From: Eonycteris spelaea
Taxonomy: Eukaryota; Chordata; Mammalia; Chiroptera; Pteropodidae
NCBI GenBank assembly: GCA_003508835.1
Contig: PUFA01000560.1
Span: 1 to 64,000, forward strand
Direction: 5' to 3'
DNA length: 64,000 nt
Shown here: in pieces, positions 25,025-36,690 of the stretch
How the letters are laid out: every line of letters starts with the position of its first letter
Numbering within the stretch: the stretch's first letter is position 1
Made by a program: the position numbers and the translations under genes
Notes under the pieces: generated by a model
What the model was told of the DNA's origin: nothing
The model's database searches: none
What the model saw: the letters and a program-made list of their open reading frames with translations, nothing else

Positions 25025-25550
25025 ATTTATATTATTCATTTATCGAGAGCTTGCTATAGGTTAGTTGCTGTGCTGGTTGTTGAGGGAACAGAGGTAAATA
25101 AGGGGATTCCTGCCCTCAAGGTCAGAGTTTAGTGAGAGAGCCAGACTGAAAAGAACGTTGCAGTTGCTATGAGCTAATTGCAAATGATGAAAACTATGGC
25201 CCTTATGGGAGACATGGTTAATTCTTTTCTTTTTTTTTTAACGTCTGCAGCACCTGATATTCCTAGGTGGTCTCCCGTCCAAGTACTAACCAGGTCCAAC
25301 CCTGCTTAGCTTCCGAGATCAGACAAGATTGGGCACGTTCACGGTGGCATGGCCATAGATGAGACATGGTTAATTCTGGGTGAGGGTGTGAAAGTTGTGG
25401 AAGGCTTTGCAGATTGTCACTGAGCCTTGAAGGGAAGGGACTGGGAAGAATAGGTCACATAGTAGACAAGGTGTGTGGAGACCAGAAATGGCCTCCTGTG
25501 AGCTCTGAATAGATATTGATTGGAGGTTAGCAGGAGAGTTGAAAACTGAA
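25025..25550 (-). repeat. L2-like repeat (reverse) carrying the 5S SINE
   Basis: CATTTATCGAGAGCTTGC, GTTGCTGTGCTGGTTG and CCTGCCCTCAAGGTCAGAG are an L2 3' end in reverse, and a GCCTTGAAGGGAAGG block continues after the inserted 5S element (25226-25360). Confidence 0.5.
25226..25360 (-). mobile_element. 5S rRNA-derived SINE (short form)
   Basis: The minus strand is almost a whole 5S rRNA followed by an A-rich tail. On the plus strand the 5S internal promoter is readable in reverse: CCGTCCAAGTACTAACC (intermediate element and C-box side) and CCCTGCTTAGCTTCC (A box side), ending in GGTGGCATGGCCATAGA. It is flanked by a perfect 17-bp target-site duplication, GAGACATGGTTAATTCT, at 25209-25225 and 25361-25377, which shows L1-type retroposition. 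It fits the short 5S-derived SINE described from fruit bats. It could also be a lone 5S retropseudogene. Point changes and the tail mean it is not a functional 5S gene. Confidence 0.88.
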
Positions 25551-27089
25551 CATGGGTTTGTGGATTCCAAACTTTTTGGTTCATGCACCCCATCAGTCAA
25601 AAGTTTTGAGAAGCAACGCTAATATGGCTTACTTGAATTGAAATTCTTCACCACACATAGTCTCATTTTTTTAATTCCAGAAGTTCATCAAAAAATCAGA
25701 TGGTTGGATGTGTGGGAAAGGAAATATAGTAAAAATGGTAGAATCTTGGTGATGGATATTAATGTGTTCACTATAACATTATTTCAACTTTGCCATATGT
25801 TTTAAGATTTCATCATAAAATGTTTGGGGGTGGGGTGTGTGCGGAATTCCCAGCAGTCCTCTTTTAGTCCTAAGAACCACCATTTGGGGAATATATAAAT
25901 CTTATTCCCCATGCTAGATTATAAACAAACTTTGATCTTTTTGTATTTTCCATAGCATCTTGTAATTTTAGGTGCCGTGTACATTTTTTTCCTGAATGAC
26001 TAGGTCTGTGATCTTAAGAGAAAGGAATGTAGAAATGACTTAAGGTACATGGTGTGGCTCTTAATATAGTAGATGTAAGACTGGCTCCAAAAATTGCATA
26101 TGTAAAGTATTTGTAGGTGTATCAGTGATTGAAATTCTTTCTTGTTGGTTCTGGTCAGTGATTTTTGTTGTTATTGTTATGGAGAACTTTTCTAGTTCAT
26201 AGCACAGAGTTGAAAGGTATTGGTTAATAACTGATTATGATATGCCTTTTCAGAGGAGTTTTCCACTATCTTGAAGATAACAGTTTTTCACTTGGATGAT
26301 CTATATGCCTACCATTTCTTTTGACTGAAATGCCAGTGCTTCAGAACAAAACCCACTACTGCATTTTTCCTCTTGTTTTGGTTTTTAGACTAGGCCACAA
26401 GATAGGCCTTTATTCCAATCTCATTTTCATTTGTGATAGAGAAAATATAGGTGGAGGGAGTAAATAAAAAATAATTTTCTTTGTTGTCTGTTTAGCTTAG
26501 ACAAGGCAGGATTTCCCATGAAAAGATTCAGTATATGTTATTGGGATGAATTTTATCCTTTAGTTGGTTTAATTTGTATATTCTACAAACCTTTTTCACT
26601 GCTAATCACCAGTAGCAGGAAAAATTTAAGTAAACTCACAAATTGCTACCCTGATCTCTCCCTGAATATCTCAGAAGTAGAGCAACCTAAAACACTTTTA
26701 GAATGATTTGGGAGATGATGTGGGGTAGTTAAGGGGATGAATGCTTTGTTTAATGGTTGACATATTAGGGAAAAAAAAGATAATCACATCAAACCCATCA
26801 AAACCCATCAAAACCATTTTACATCTATAATTCTTTAGAATGGGGCCAATTAAAAACGAGTTGATTCGAAGAAACGTATTAAGGTGCAGTACTTTGATGT
26901 AGCAGAAATCATATTGGTGGTACATAAATGACCAAAGTTGAGAAGTCCAAGCAAGAGCTGATGTCATTTTGTGCTTTTGTTCTCTAGAATACAGTATAGC
27001 AATGGCTGCTGTGCCTCCTGATGATAATACTCATAGATACATCCTGAAAAGTCAATGATTCTTCTAGGTGCTCTAGTGGTAGAAAAAAT

Positions 27090-27440
27090 CATAGTAGTAA
27101 TTTTTACTATTTCTTGAGCACCAAGTTATATATAAAGTGCTTTTTAAATATCGTGTTTAATCCTTACAAGCTTGCAGGAATGCCTGGTATTCTTTCCATT
27201 TAAACAGTTGAAATAACTAAGGTGCAAAGAGGTGAAATGATTTTTTTTTTTTTGGTCTAGACGGGTAGTAAGTGGTGGATAAAAATCCTTGTTCTGGGTC
27301 TGTATTGTTCAAAGGCTCTTGCCATAATCCCACCACACTGTTTGCTTTGTTTTGTACATTCCGGTAACAATGTATACTTTTATTGGCCGGGTAATATGCA
27401 TAAATATATGAAGAAAAACAGTAATAAGCATTGAGCACTT
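27090..27440 (-). repeat. MIR SINE (reverse), interrupted
   Basis: TTTACTATTTCTTGAGCACC, AAAGTGCTTTTTAAATATC, GTTTAATCCTTACAAGC, then CAGTTGAAATAACTAAGG and ATAAAAATCCTTGTTCTGG in reverse-MIR order. A T run near 27240 interrupts it. Confidence 0.55.
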
Positions 27441-27699
27441 AGTTTGTACTAGCACTGCTAAATGTTCAATACTGCCAGTACAAGGCAAATGTTATAAAAC
27501 TAAGTACTGAGTGAGTCATAGAGTGATATTACAGGAATTCAAATATAACAGTCTCTTTTCTGCATTTTCTGTCTCTCTCTCTGGTTTCTTTCACTTACAG
27601 CATACACAAGAACCTTTAAAAAACAAAAACTTTCCCTTTGTAATTCCCTTAAAACCATTATCCTTATCCTTGTACTTCCCTTTTAACCATTATTTTTGA

Positions 27700-28393
27700 A
27701 AAAAAAGAAGACTAGTAATTCCCATTCCCTAGCCTTTTGCCACTTGCTATCTGAGTTGCCATTTGAAGCTGCCAAGTCCATTTCCATTCTTACCCTTTTG
27801 CGGTCCACTTGAAAAAATTGACAGTATTGAGCCATTTTTTCCTTGAATTTCTTTCCTTGGATTCCATAATGCTACTCACTTCAGAGTCTCCTTATAAGTC
27901 TCTAGTTTTTTTTCCTTACCTAAGTTATTTCTCCTCCTCTGCCTGCTTTCTTAAGCATTGGTGTCTCAAGGCTTCTGTCCTACCGATATTCTTCTATTCA
28001 TTTCCTGAGCAATCTCATCTATTATTATGGCTTTAAATATTAACTACATTCTGATGATTCTCTAGAGCACTTTCTCTACCCCCAACTTCTCTCATGAGCT
28101 TTTGACACATCTTTTCAGCCCTCTACTACTTGATGTCATATAGATCACTTAAACTAAAAATATCCAAGATGGAACTCAATATTTTTTCCCAAAGCTTGTC
28201 CTACTTCAGTATTCTCTTTTTCTATGAATGTTGTCTTTCATCCATTTCAAACCAGAAACTGCAAAGTTCTCAATTCTTCATTCTCCTATCCCTTTACAAA
28301 TCCTCTTGGTCACAAAATCCTGTCATTTCTACCTCAAAAATATCTCAAGTCCAGCCACTTCCACCCCTATTGCCTTAGTTCAGGCTGCCATCA
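27700..28393 (+). repeat. LINE-2, left part (split by L1)
   Basis: The 3' coding part of L2: a TGTCCTACCGATATTCTTC-like block, a GATGGAACTCAATATTTT block, and CCTATTGCCTTAGTTCAGGC, which is continued at 28834. The short ORFs here are L2 relics. Confidence 0.7.
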
Positions 28394-28833
28394 ACAAAAC
28401 AAAAAAGCTACCTACCTAACAGGAGAAGATATTTGCAAATGATATCCCCGACAAGGGGCTAATATCCAAAGTGTATAAAGGACTCACATAACAACAACAA
28501 AAGAGACAAACAATCTGATTAAAAAATAGGCAGAGGACCTGATAGACACTTTTCCAAGGAAGACATACAAGTGGCCAACAGACACATGAAAAGATGTTCA
28601 ACATCACTAATCATCAGGGAAATGCATATCAAAACCACAATGTCATACTACCTCACAACTGTTAACATGGCTATTATCAAAAAGACAAGAAATAATAAGT
28701 GTTAGAGAGAATGTGGAGGAAAGGGAACCCTTGCACACTGCTGGTGGGGAATGTAAATTGGTACAGCCACTACAGAAAATTAAGAATAGAACTACCATTG
28801 ATCCAGCAATTCCTCTTCTGAGTATTTAACCAC
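28394..28833 (+). mobile_element. L1 ORF2 fragment inserted in L2
   Basis: Internal L1 sequence from the end of ORF2: GATATTTGCAAATGATATC, ACACATGAAAAGATGTTCAA, AATGCATATCAAAACCACAA and GGGAATGTAAATTGGTACAG. It breaks the L2 between 28393 and 28834. No poly(A) tail is seen. Confidence 0.8.
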
Positions 28834-29480
28834 CATCATTTCTTATCTGAACCATGAAATAGCCTCAACTCATTTCTTTACCGCTCTGGACTATAGTCCA
28901 TCTTCCACACTGCTGTCAGATACCATCCTGAAAACCAAAGCTGACTTTGTTGTGCATAAAAATACCCCTGCTACCTTTTGCCTAACCTACCAAGTCCAGA
29001 CTTCTCATCATGGCATACAGTGCCTTTCAGTCTGATCTCAAACTCTTAACCAGCCTTACTTAACCTCTGCCCACACCTGTTCTAAGCATTGGAATGTCCC
29101 AACCATTTTGAACTTTTTTAGTTTTCTAGACACACCATGTCTTCTCGCATAGTGCTTTTCTTATGTACTCTCACACTTACATAGCAAATTCCTACTTATT
29201 CCTGCTTAAAGGTTATCTCTTTGAAATCTTTTCCCAAGCAAGGTAAATGGTACCTTCTTTTGTGCTACCAGAGTGTTCTTTTCTTACCTCTCATATTTTT
29301 TCTATCATAGTATTTCATATCACATTATAATTCTCTTTTTCCTCCATGCTGTACATTATATCCCTAGAATTTATTTATCTTACAACTGGAAGTTTGTATG
29401 TAATTCTTTTTTAATTGCGTTCAAAGCAGGCAGGGGTTTCCTCTAGGGCTTGACATATTATATACAGTAATGGTTGTTGA
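28834..29480 (+). repeat. LINE-2, right part
   Basis: Continues the L2: AATAGCCTCAACTCATTTC, TGGCATACAGTGCCTTTCAG, ACTTAACCTCTGCCCACACC and a worn 3' end. Confidence 0.65.
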
Positions 29481-29659
29481 GAGAGGTTGTTTGACTAACT
29501 TAGAGGGCTTTAAAGATCAAGATAAGAAAGAATTTAAGACAAGTGTTTTATAATGTTATATGTTAATTCCATGTATATCAACTCAGATCCAAACAGAATT
29601 GCCAGGCTGTGTTAAGTCTAAGTTTTGTAGCTGCTTAGCAATGCATTTTATAGAATAAC

Positions 29660-29900
29660 TTCTCCCTTGGTGATAGTAATAATAGCTACCACATGCGCTG
29701 GGTACCTTATATAGATTCATTATATCATTTAATCCTCACAACCACCCCTCAGGATATGTATCCATCTCCATTTTTTAATATCTAAATTATAGGCTCAGCA
29801 TAGTCACTGGCCTAAAATTGTGCGACTACAATGTGGTTGAATCAAAATGTGAACCTGAATATATTTGACACCAAAACCCTTCATCTTTAACATCTCAAAA
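29660..29900 (-). repeat. MIR SINE (reverse)
   Basis: ACCACATGCGCTGGGTACC, CATTTAATCCTCACAACC, ATCTCCATTTTTTAATATC and TTGTGCGACTACAATGTGG in reverse-MIR order. Confidence 0.75.
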
Positions 29901-29954
29901 CAGCATAGTTGTAGTTTAATAACTTTTTCAGAATACTTTTCTTATATTCAGTTT

Positions 29955-30210
29955 GCATAGCATAATGGCTAAGAACACAGACCTTGGAGCCAGACTGCCT
30001 GGGTATAAATCCTTGTTCTACTTGTTAGTTATATAAACTTGGACAAGTTAACCTCTGTCTGCCTCAGTTTCCTTATCTGGAAGATGAGGATAGTAATAAT
30101 ACCTACATCACAGACTTTGTTGTGAGTGTTAAATGATTTAATATAAGTAAAGTGCTTAGGACATTATATGGCACATAGTAAGTGCAATGTAAATGCCAGT
30201 ACTATTGACC
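29955..30210 (+). repeat. MIR SINE
   Basis: A well-preserved MIR: GCATAATGGCTAAGAACACA, TTGGAGCCAGACTGCCTGGG, GCCTCAGTTTCCTTATCTGG, AAAGTGCTTAGGAC, and a GGCACATAGTAAGTGC end. Confidence 0.93.
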
Positions 30211-30424
30211 AGAATATCTTGCATGCCAAGTAAGTTGGACATTGATTATTTCACTTTTCATGCCTTAAGCTTAGCATGGCATGACATGCACAGTCCTTCA
30301 TGATCTGCCTACCATTCTCTGACTCATTTCACCCCATTTTATTATCAGGGATATTTTACAGTTCAATTAACATTTTTGAGCTTCTGCTCCATGCCAGACT
30401 GTGCTAAGTACTATGAACAAACAA

Positions 30425-30640
30425 ATTCATTCATTCATTCAGCAAATATGAATTGGGCTCCTGTGTACCAGCACAGTTCAAGATTGTGAAGATAAAGCAG
30501 TGGACAAAACAGACAGATTTCTGACCTCATGAAGTTTATATTCTAGTGGGAGGACAGACAAGATTAACAAAATATGTAGTATTTTAGATGGTATATAGTA
30601 AGTGCTGTGGGAAAAAAATGTAGTAGGGAATTGAGGTCAG
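30425..30640 (-). repeat. L2 3' end (reverse)
   Basis: Starts with the L2 terminal ATTCATTCATTCATTCAGC repeat, then CAGTGGACAAAACAGACAG and CATGAAGTTTATATTCTAG. Confidence 0.8.
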
Positions 30641-30853
30641 GAGGGTATTGTATCCCTCTAGGAGCTCATAGTCTAGTTGGGGAGACAACTAAGGGAATAG
30701 TATGACCCCCAAAATCATTTCTCTGGCCTTTGTCTAGTTCCAAGGACATAGTCAGTGGAAGTGCAGAACTAGGATTGCATACTAGACACCAAAACCCTTG
30801 CCCTTTCATCTACATCACAAAGGTTATTACAAAGGTTATGGCAAACTTGTCCT

Positions 30854-30946
30854 TTGGGAGTGGATCCTTCCCCAGTCACACCTTGAGATGACTGCAGCCC
30901 CGGCTGACACCTTGATTGCAGCTTGTGAGAGACCCTCAGCCAAAGG
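30854..30946 (+). repeat. 93-bp local copy of MLT1-like LTR segment
   Basis: This 93-bp block matches 31732-31824 of the nearby LTR at 92 of 93 bases (only ACCCTCAGC versus ACCCTGAGC). The flanks differ: MIR-like sequence on the left and a hAT-like TAGCAAACTGGCAGCC on the right. Copies of an LTR this old should differ far more, so this looks like a recent local duplication. Confidence 0.85.
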
Positions 30947-31351
30947 TAGCAAACTGGCAGCCTATAGACCCATATTTTTTTAAAGAACTTCATTGATTTT
31001 CATTGATCAGTAATGTTTATCAAAATCTGAAGTCAAATAGTAGGTTTGGACTGAATATAAAGGCATTGTGTAGTTGAATAGTTTTTCATTTCCTTCTATC
31101 ATTTAACTTGCATTATGTGAATACATTGTTTTAACAAATATGGATTTGTTGCCAACATTTTTAAAATTGTGAAATGTTGCAAAAAAAGCCTGACTTTCCA
31201 ACCACTCGTGAAATATCATATGCTCTGGCAACACTGGTTGCCGCTTTTGCTGAGCTTACATGGTCTTCATTTATTGGAGTTTCTGCCATTCATATGGTGT
31301 CTCCCTAACACAGTGACCAAGTGCCACTTGCCATTCATGATAACAGTCTCC

Positions 31352-31927
31352 TACAGTGGCCCCCAAAGATTCCTGCCTCCTGGTATTTATACTCTTGTAT
31401 AATCTCCCCCCACTTCCCTGTGTGTGGGCTTGACCTAATGACTTGCTTCTAATGAACAGACTATAATAAAAGTGATGAGATGTCACTTCCAAGATTAGGT
31501 TATAAAACACTGCGACTTCCATCTTGTTTGCACTCTCTTTTCTCTCTCTCTCTGGCTCTTCTTGCTTGATCACTCTGATGAAGCAAGCTGCCATGTTGTG
31601 AGCTGCTTTATGGAGAGGCCCACAAGTCAAGGAACTGAGGGCAGCCTCCGACCAACAGCCAGAAAGAAACTGAGGTCCTCAGTCCAACAACCCGCAAGGA
31701 ACAGAATCCTGCAACAGCCACGTGAGTGAGCTTGGGAGTGGATCCTTCCCCAGTCACACCTTGAGATGACTGCAGCCCCGGCTGACACCTTGATTGCAGC
31801 TTGTGAGAGACCCTGAGCCAAAGGACCCAGTTAAGCCATGCCCACAGATACTATAAGATAATAAATGTGTTGTAAGCCACTTAAGTTTTGGGGGTAATTT
31901 GTTACACAGAAATAGATAACTAAAACA
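31352..31927 (+). mobile_element. ERVL-MaLR LTR (MLT1-like), solo
   Basis: Full LTR length: it begins TACAGTGGCCCCCAAAG, carries AAGATTAGGTTATAAAA, a CT-rich block, GCTGCCATGTTGTGAGC and a GATAATAAATGTG poly(A) signal, and ends GATAACTAAAACA. No retroviral coding sequence adjoins it. The ORFs at 31271-31975 are chance. Confidence 0.8.
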
Positions 31928-31949
31928 CCATTGATTGTTGCGCTTGTAC

Positions 31950-33900
31950 TTTTTTATAGTACTTTTGATTAGCATGAAATATTTTTTGTACCTACACCTA
32001 TGAAAAGTGAAAAAAAAAGTTATACAAGAAAGTTAGAGAGCCTATTTCTTGTTGCAAGTGATGAATATTTCTCTATAGCTAAATAAAATATCTGTTGAAA
32101 GACTTCAGTTTAAGACAACCATTTCAAAATCAACCATTATAAGAAATATGATCAGTATATTTAAAATTATGAGTGCTGAAACAAAATGTTTTAAAAGGGC
32201 TTGGAATTTCAATAGGCTGTGTTTTTAATACAGACAGAATAAGTGATACTACCATGAAATATAATTATGTAGTAAATGGAAAAATTGCCAGGTTTGCAAA
32301 GCCTTTTGTAGGTAGTATAAGAGTGTTTATTGAGTATAGTAGAAATTATGTCACAAACAAGCATTTGCAAGAGTAGGAGATATTGTTGCTTCCCATGTTA
32401 AAGATTGGTGGCTGAACATTTTTGGGACAAATTGGGTCAGGAAGTTACTTGTGAAGTTTTAGATTGCAGCTGGTTACAACAGATAAAAACACTACCCATA
32501 TAGCTGTATGCTTAGCTATATGCCTAGCCAGTATTCAAAGTATAGTTCCTGACCAACAGCACCGTACTACTTGGAAACTTGTTAGAAATGCAGAATCTCA
32601 GGCTGTAGCCCAGACCTTACCGAATCAAAATTCTGGAGATGGGGATTTGTCAGTTTGTTTTAACAAGCCCTCCAGCTGATAATGATATACCCTAATGTTT
32701 GAGAACCACTGCACATAATTCATGTGTTAAGAATTTTGATGCATCTAACTTTTGAGCTGTCAGCCTGTAACAGTTACATCCAGAAATACCTGGATTTTGT
32801 GTTGAGAAAAGTTTTGAAATTTTTTGTATAGATTGGTTAAAATTAGTGAATATAACTACATTTATGCTTCCACAAAAGCTTTACTATTGGACTTAGGAAA
32901 ATTCAATTTGCAGCAGAAACACTTTACAAGGACTTAAAGCTCTTTGTTGTATCACTCCTGAGGATTACTTTTTGTGCAGAAATGTTCAAAATGAATCATG
33001 TGAGCACCTAGTAATTAACATTGTGGTTTGCAACAAACACAGTTCAATACTTTGGTGAATTACTAGATGCATGTTATGGAAATCTGCCCTATTATATGGA
33101 GATTGATTGACTTAGTTGAGGCATGGTCCTGAAGATATTGAAAAAGACTTATTTGGCATCCAAAGGCCATTCAGTACACGAGCAATGATAGAAATAAAAT
33201 GATCTGTTTAGCTGACATTACAACTCATCTAGACACTTTGAATAAAAGCAGGGTTGTTCAGAAATACCTTCACAAATGTATGGTTGTATTTGCTTGTTTC
33301 TAGCAAAACTATGCCTTTGGGAAATTCATTTGCCAGGAGATAAGCTGGCTGACTTTCCTTTGCTGAAATTGGTTTCCAAGAAATGAAAGCGAAGCCTGAA
33401 TTACATTCCCCAAATTGTGGAGTTGTCTATCCAATTCCAGAAAAGGCTCTCTAACATTGTTTTAAGAAAATTAACTAATATCGTTCAGTTAGGCTTTCTC
33501 AACGTTCATGGTGTGAAAGGAAAGCTACAATGGAGATATTGAATGACTGTGCTATGACACTGAAGATGAAGCATGATGTTATTTAAATACCAGAATTCTA
33601 CAAATACCTTGGAAGTACTTACCCTAAATATGAAAAACAGTGTAGAATGTGTACTTGTGTTTGGAAATGCTACATTTGTAAGCAGCTGTTTTCCATTATG
33701 AAATAGGATAAAATTAACCATTCCCAGTAAAAACATTCAAGGCTAAATTCTTTACTGCACATTATAACATAAATATATAAGACCTAACATTGACCTCTTG
33801 GTACATAAGAAAGGCATCAGACTTCATGTTCCAAGTCAAAGGAGTATAAATCACACATGCAAAATGTAATGATTAAATTTTTCAATTTTGGACTTGTATT
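31950..33900 (+). pseudogene. Decayed hAT (Charlie-type) transposase relic
   Basis: Scattered pieces in different frames recall a hAT transposase. Near 32250-32310 the piece VVNGKIARFAKPFV resembles the conserved N-terminal region of Charlie/FAM200/GTF2IRD2-type transposases. Near 33650-33750 the piece YICKQLFSIMK, followed by LNSLLHI, resembles the C-terminal hAT dimerisation motif. A MER5/MER20-type element (32540-32715) is nested in it. No long open frame survives, so it is a fossil and not a domesticated gene. Edges are approximate, and the identification needs a protein-level search. Confidence 0.5.
32540..32715 (+). mobile_element. MER20/MER5-type hAT element
   Basis: TAGTTCCTGACCAACAGC, GGAAACTTGTTAGAAATGC, AGAATCTCAGGCTGTAGCCC and a TTTGAGAACCACTG terminus match a MER20-like element nearly end to end. 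Confidence 0.8.
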
Positions 33901-34369
33901 TTCAATTTTGAATTTAAAATGTAAACGCCAGTATTTTGCATGTTTATGTTGTTAACACCCTCAGTATAGTTGAGTAAACAAGATTGTGTTGCTGGTAGCT
34001 GATTTTCTTAACTCACCCCCACCCCTTCATTTATGTTAGCTTCCCAGCCCCCTCCCCCCGCCGTAGGCATTTACAGCCCCGATTTTAAAGACTCCTAGAA
34101 ATTTCTTGCTGTCTGCCTTCTCTGCAGTTCCTGTCTTTTTTTCTGAGGTACCAGAAAGCTCCGTTGGACTCTTGTTTGCTTCTTATTCTTAAGGATACCT
34201 TTCATCAGGCCTTTTGAGTTTTCAGTCCTGAAAATTTGCTTTGGACAGAATAAGTGCCTGTTCTGATAATATACTCGTCTCAGTTTCTGAAAAACTGCAG
34301 ATAGTAATATGTACAATAGACTTCATCTCTGCAGAATAAGCAGGCTATGATTTATTTTGTAACCACTGG

Positions 34370-34530
34370 TGTGTCAAGTATTTTATATAAGTAATTTCTA
34401 TGTCTTACAATCAGGTAGGAATTAGCAAAATCTCCATTCTATAGATGAAGAAGCTAAGCGACTTGCCTGACCACTTGAATTTGAGCATAGGTCCACCAAA
34501 TGTTCAAACTAGAGTCTCCAGTACCCAATT
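34370..34530 (-). repeat. MIR SINE (reverse)
   Basis: GTGTCAAGTATTTTATAT, CTCCATTCTATAGATGAAGA, AGCGACTTGCCTGACC and a GAGCATAGGTCCACC end in reverse-MIR order. Worn. Confidence 0.5.
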
Positions 34531-34913
34531 GAGCCACAACAGATTTTTTAAAATCTGTTTTTCCTTTTATATGTAACAGGCAGTTTCATCTAAAAAAATG
34601 AGCTGGCTCTTGGCAACCTAAGTGTAATTAAGGGTATTAAAATTGGGTATCCACACATTAAAATTAGCACCTTAATAGCATTTGCTGGACACTGGGCCAG
34701 TATTCTACCTCCAGCTTGGCTGTGGTATTTAATGGCAAAGACTCTACCATAAGTGTGCATGTAGGTAATTGAAATTCCTATGGGGAAGACACTTTGCCAA
34801 TACTGCCTTGAATTGGCAATGGTTTTTTGATTGCTGCTATTCTTTTTAATTCTACATTCTTTAGTTTTGTGGTTATTGATTTAGTCTCTTAATGCTTGTT
34901 GGACTCTGTAGAG

Positions 34914-35210
34914 TGCCTTGTTGTCTTCTAGGAGTTTTATGGTTTTAGGTCTTACATTACGTTTTGAATCCCTTTTAAATTTATTTTTGTATATGGTGTA
35001 AGAAAGTGGTCCAGTTTTGGGGAGGGGGTTTTGTACATTTCCGCTAAGATCAGAAATAAGACAGGGATGCCCACTATCACCACCTCTATTCAACATAGTA
35101 TTGGAAATTTTAGTCACAGCAATCACAGAATAAAAATAAATAAAAGGCATCCAAATCAGAAAGGAAGAAGTAAAATTCTCACTATTTGCAGATGCCATGA
35201 TGTATGCATA
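34914..35210 (+). repeat. 297-bp duplicated copy of an L1 inversion junction
   Basis: Almost identical to 37078-37375 in the same orientation. The visible differences are near the GGAGGGG junction and GATGTATG versus GATCTATG. It contains both arms of the inverted L1 (minus-strand ORF2, then plus-strand ORF2). The L1 does not continue on either side here, whereas it does at 37 kb, so this is the derived copy. Confidence 0.93.
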
Positions 35211-36189
35211 TAAATTTGCATCAACAGCAGTTTGGGTTTATGATTTTTCAGCAATTAGACTTTGAGGCACATAGGCCTTTAAGTTGGAATATAAACTATC
35301 CATATTACTGAAGCATACTTATACATAATCCACCCCTCCCTTTTTCTTATAAAGTGATGCTTCTTTGTCATCTCTGATTTCTTTTTGCTTTGGAATTGAG
35401 AACAGGTGGAGAAGGTAAACTGCAGGGTCCTGCGTTCAGAAGGCACTGTTTTGGTGTGTTTAACATGGTAGATGGGAGTGAGGCTAGTATCCCAATGGAA
35501 TTTGGGACGAGCTGGAGGAAGTTAAGAGTTGCAGAAATCAGAAAGCAGTATTGCTTCTGGATTAAGCTCTTTCTACATTCCAAGCAGAGTTCTAGAGACC
35601 CAGATGGGTATAACTGCAACTAAAGTTGCACAATCGAGTTATTATTTATGGTCCTGTGCTTTTTGTATTACTTTATGAATTTATCTGAGTTAGTGTATGT
35701 CCAGTTGTCCAGTTGCCTTTATTTGAGAAACAATATATTCACTAGAAAGAGCATTCATTTTTGTTGTTGCTTTTTGCTTTTTAAATAAGTGTGTGTGGTA
35801 TTGTGTGTGGTATTTTTAAAGCAATATTATCTAACTTAGAGTAGGCAGTTTTCAAAGCATTACTTTGTTAAAATGTGCTTAGTGAATGATAATTTATATT
35901 ATATTTAAAATCCTGCCAAAATCAACTTGATATTTTCCTGTGAGAATTGTGCTATCCTGCTGCTCTTTAAAGAGAATTCTTTTCACCCATACCCCATCAC
36001 CCTCCCCTTTGGCAACCATCAGCTTGTTCTCTAAATCTATGGGTGTTTGTTTTGTTTTTCTTTTAGATTTCACCTATAAATGAAATCATATGGTACTTGT
36101 CTTTCTCTGACTTATTTCACTTAACATAATACCTTCCTGGTTCATTCATGTCACAAATGGCAAGATTTCATTCTTTTTTTTTTTATTGC

Positions 36190-36216
36190 CGAGTAATAGT
36201 TCAATATATATATATA

Positions 36217-36262
<46 letters not shown>
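36190..36262. repeat. (TA)n/(TG)n microsatellite
   Basis: A short ATATATAT run followed by about 20 uninterrupted TG units. Confidence 0.97.
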
Positions 36263-36265
<3 letters not shown>

Positions 36266-36574
36266 GGGTCTTCTTTATCCATTAATCCAATGAATACCTA
36301 GGTTGCTTCCATATCTTGGTTATTGTAAATAATGCTGCAATGAACACAGGGTGTGTATTTCTTTTTGAATTAGTGTTTTTGTTTGCTTTGGGTAAATACC
36401 CAGAATTGGTATTGCTGGGTCATATGGCAGCTCTATTTTTAATTCTTTGAGGACTCTCCATACTGGTTCCCTTAGTGACTGAACCAATTTATAATCTCAT
36501 TGACAGTGTACAAGGGTTCTCTTTTCTCATACCCTCACCAGTTACTGTTATTCTTTGATTTTTTGTTTTATGTT

Positions 36575-36690
36575 ATTTTTCAATTACAGTTGACATACAA
36601 TGTTATATTAGTTTCAAGTGTACAACATAGTGATAAGACATTTATATAACTGACAAAATGATCACCCTGATAAGTCTTGTAACTACTGGG
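36575..36690 (-). mobile_element. Short L1 3' tail nested in the L1
   Basis: AATTACAGTTGACATACAAT, TTAGTTTCAAGTGTACAACA and ATGATCACCCTGATAAG are the last 115 bp or so of an L1 3' UTR, interrupting the host L1 sequence. A severely 5'-truncated insertion. Confidence 0.7.

Noticed and set aside
25226..25360. Functional 5S rRNA gene
   Set aside because: It has an A-rich tail and target-site duplications and departs from the 5S consensus, including in the internal promoter region. It is a retrocopy.
31271..31975. Overlapping minus-strand open frames of 119, 64 and 73 codons
   Set aside because: All fall on the MLT1-like LTR and its edge. No homology to a protein is apparent.
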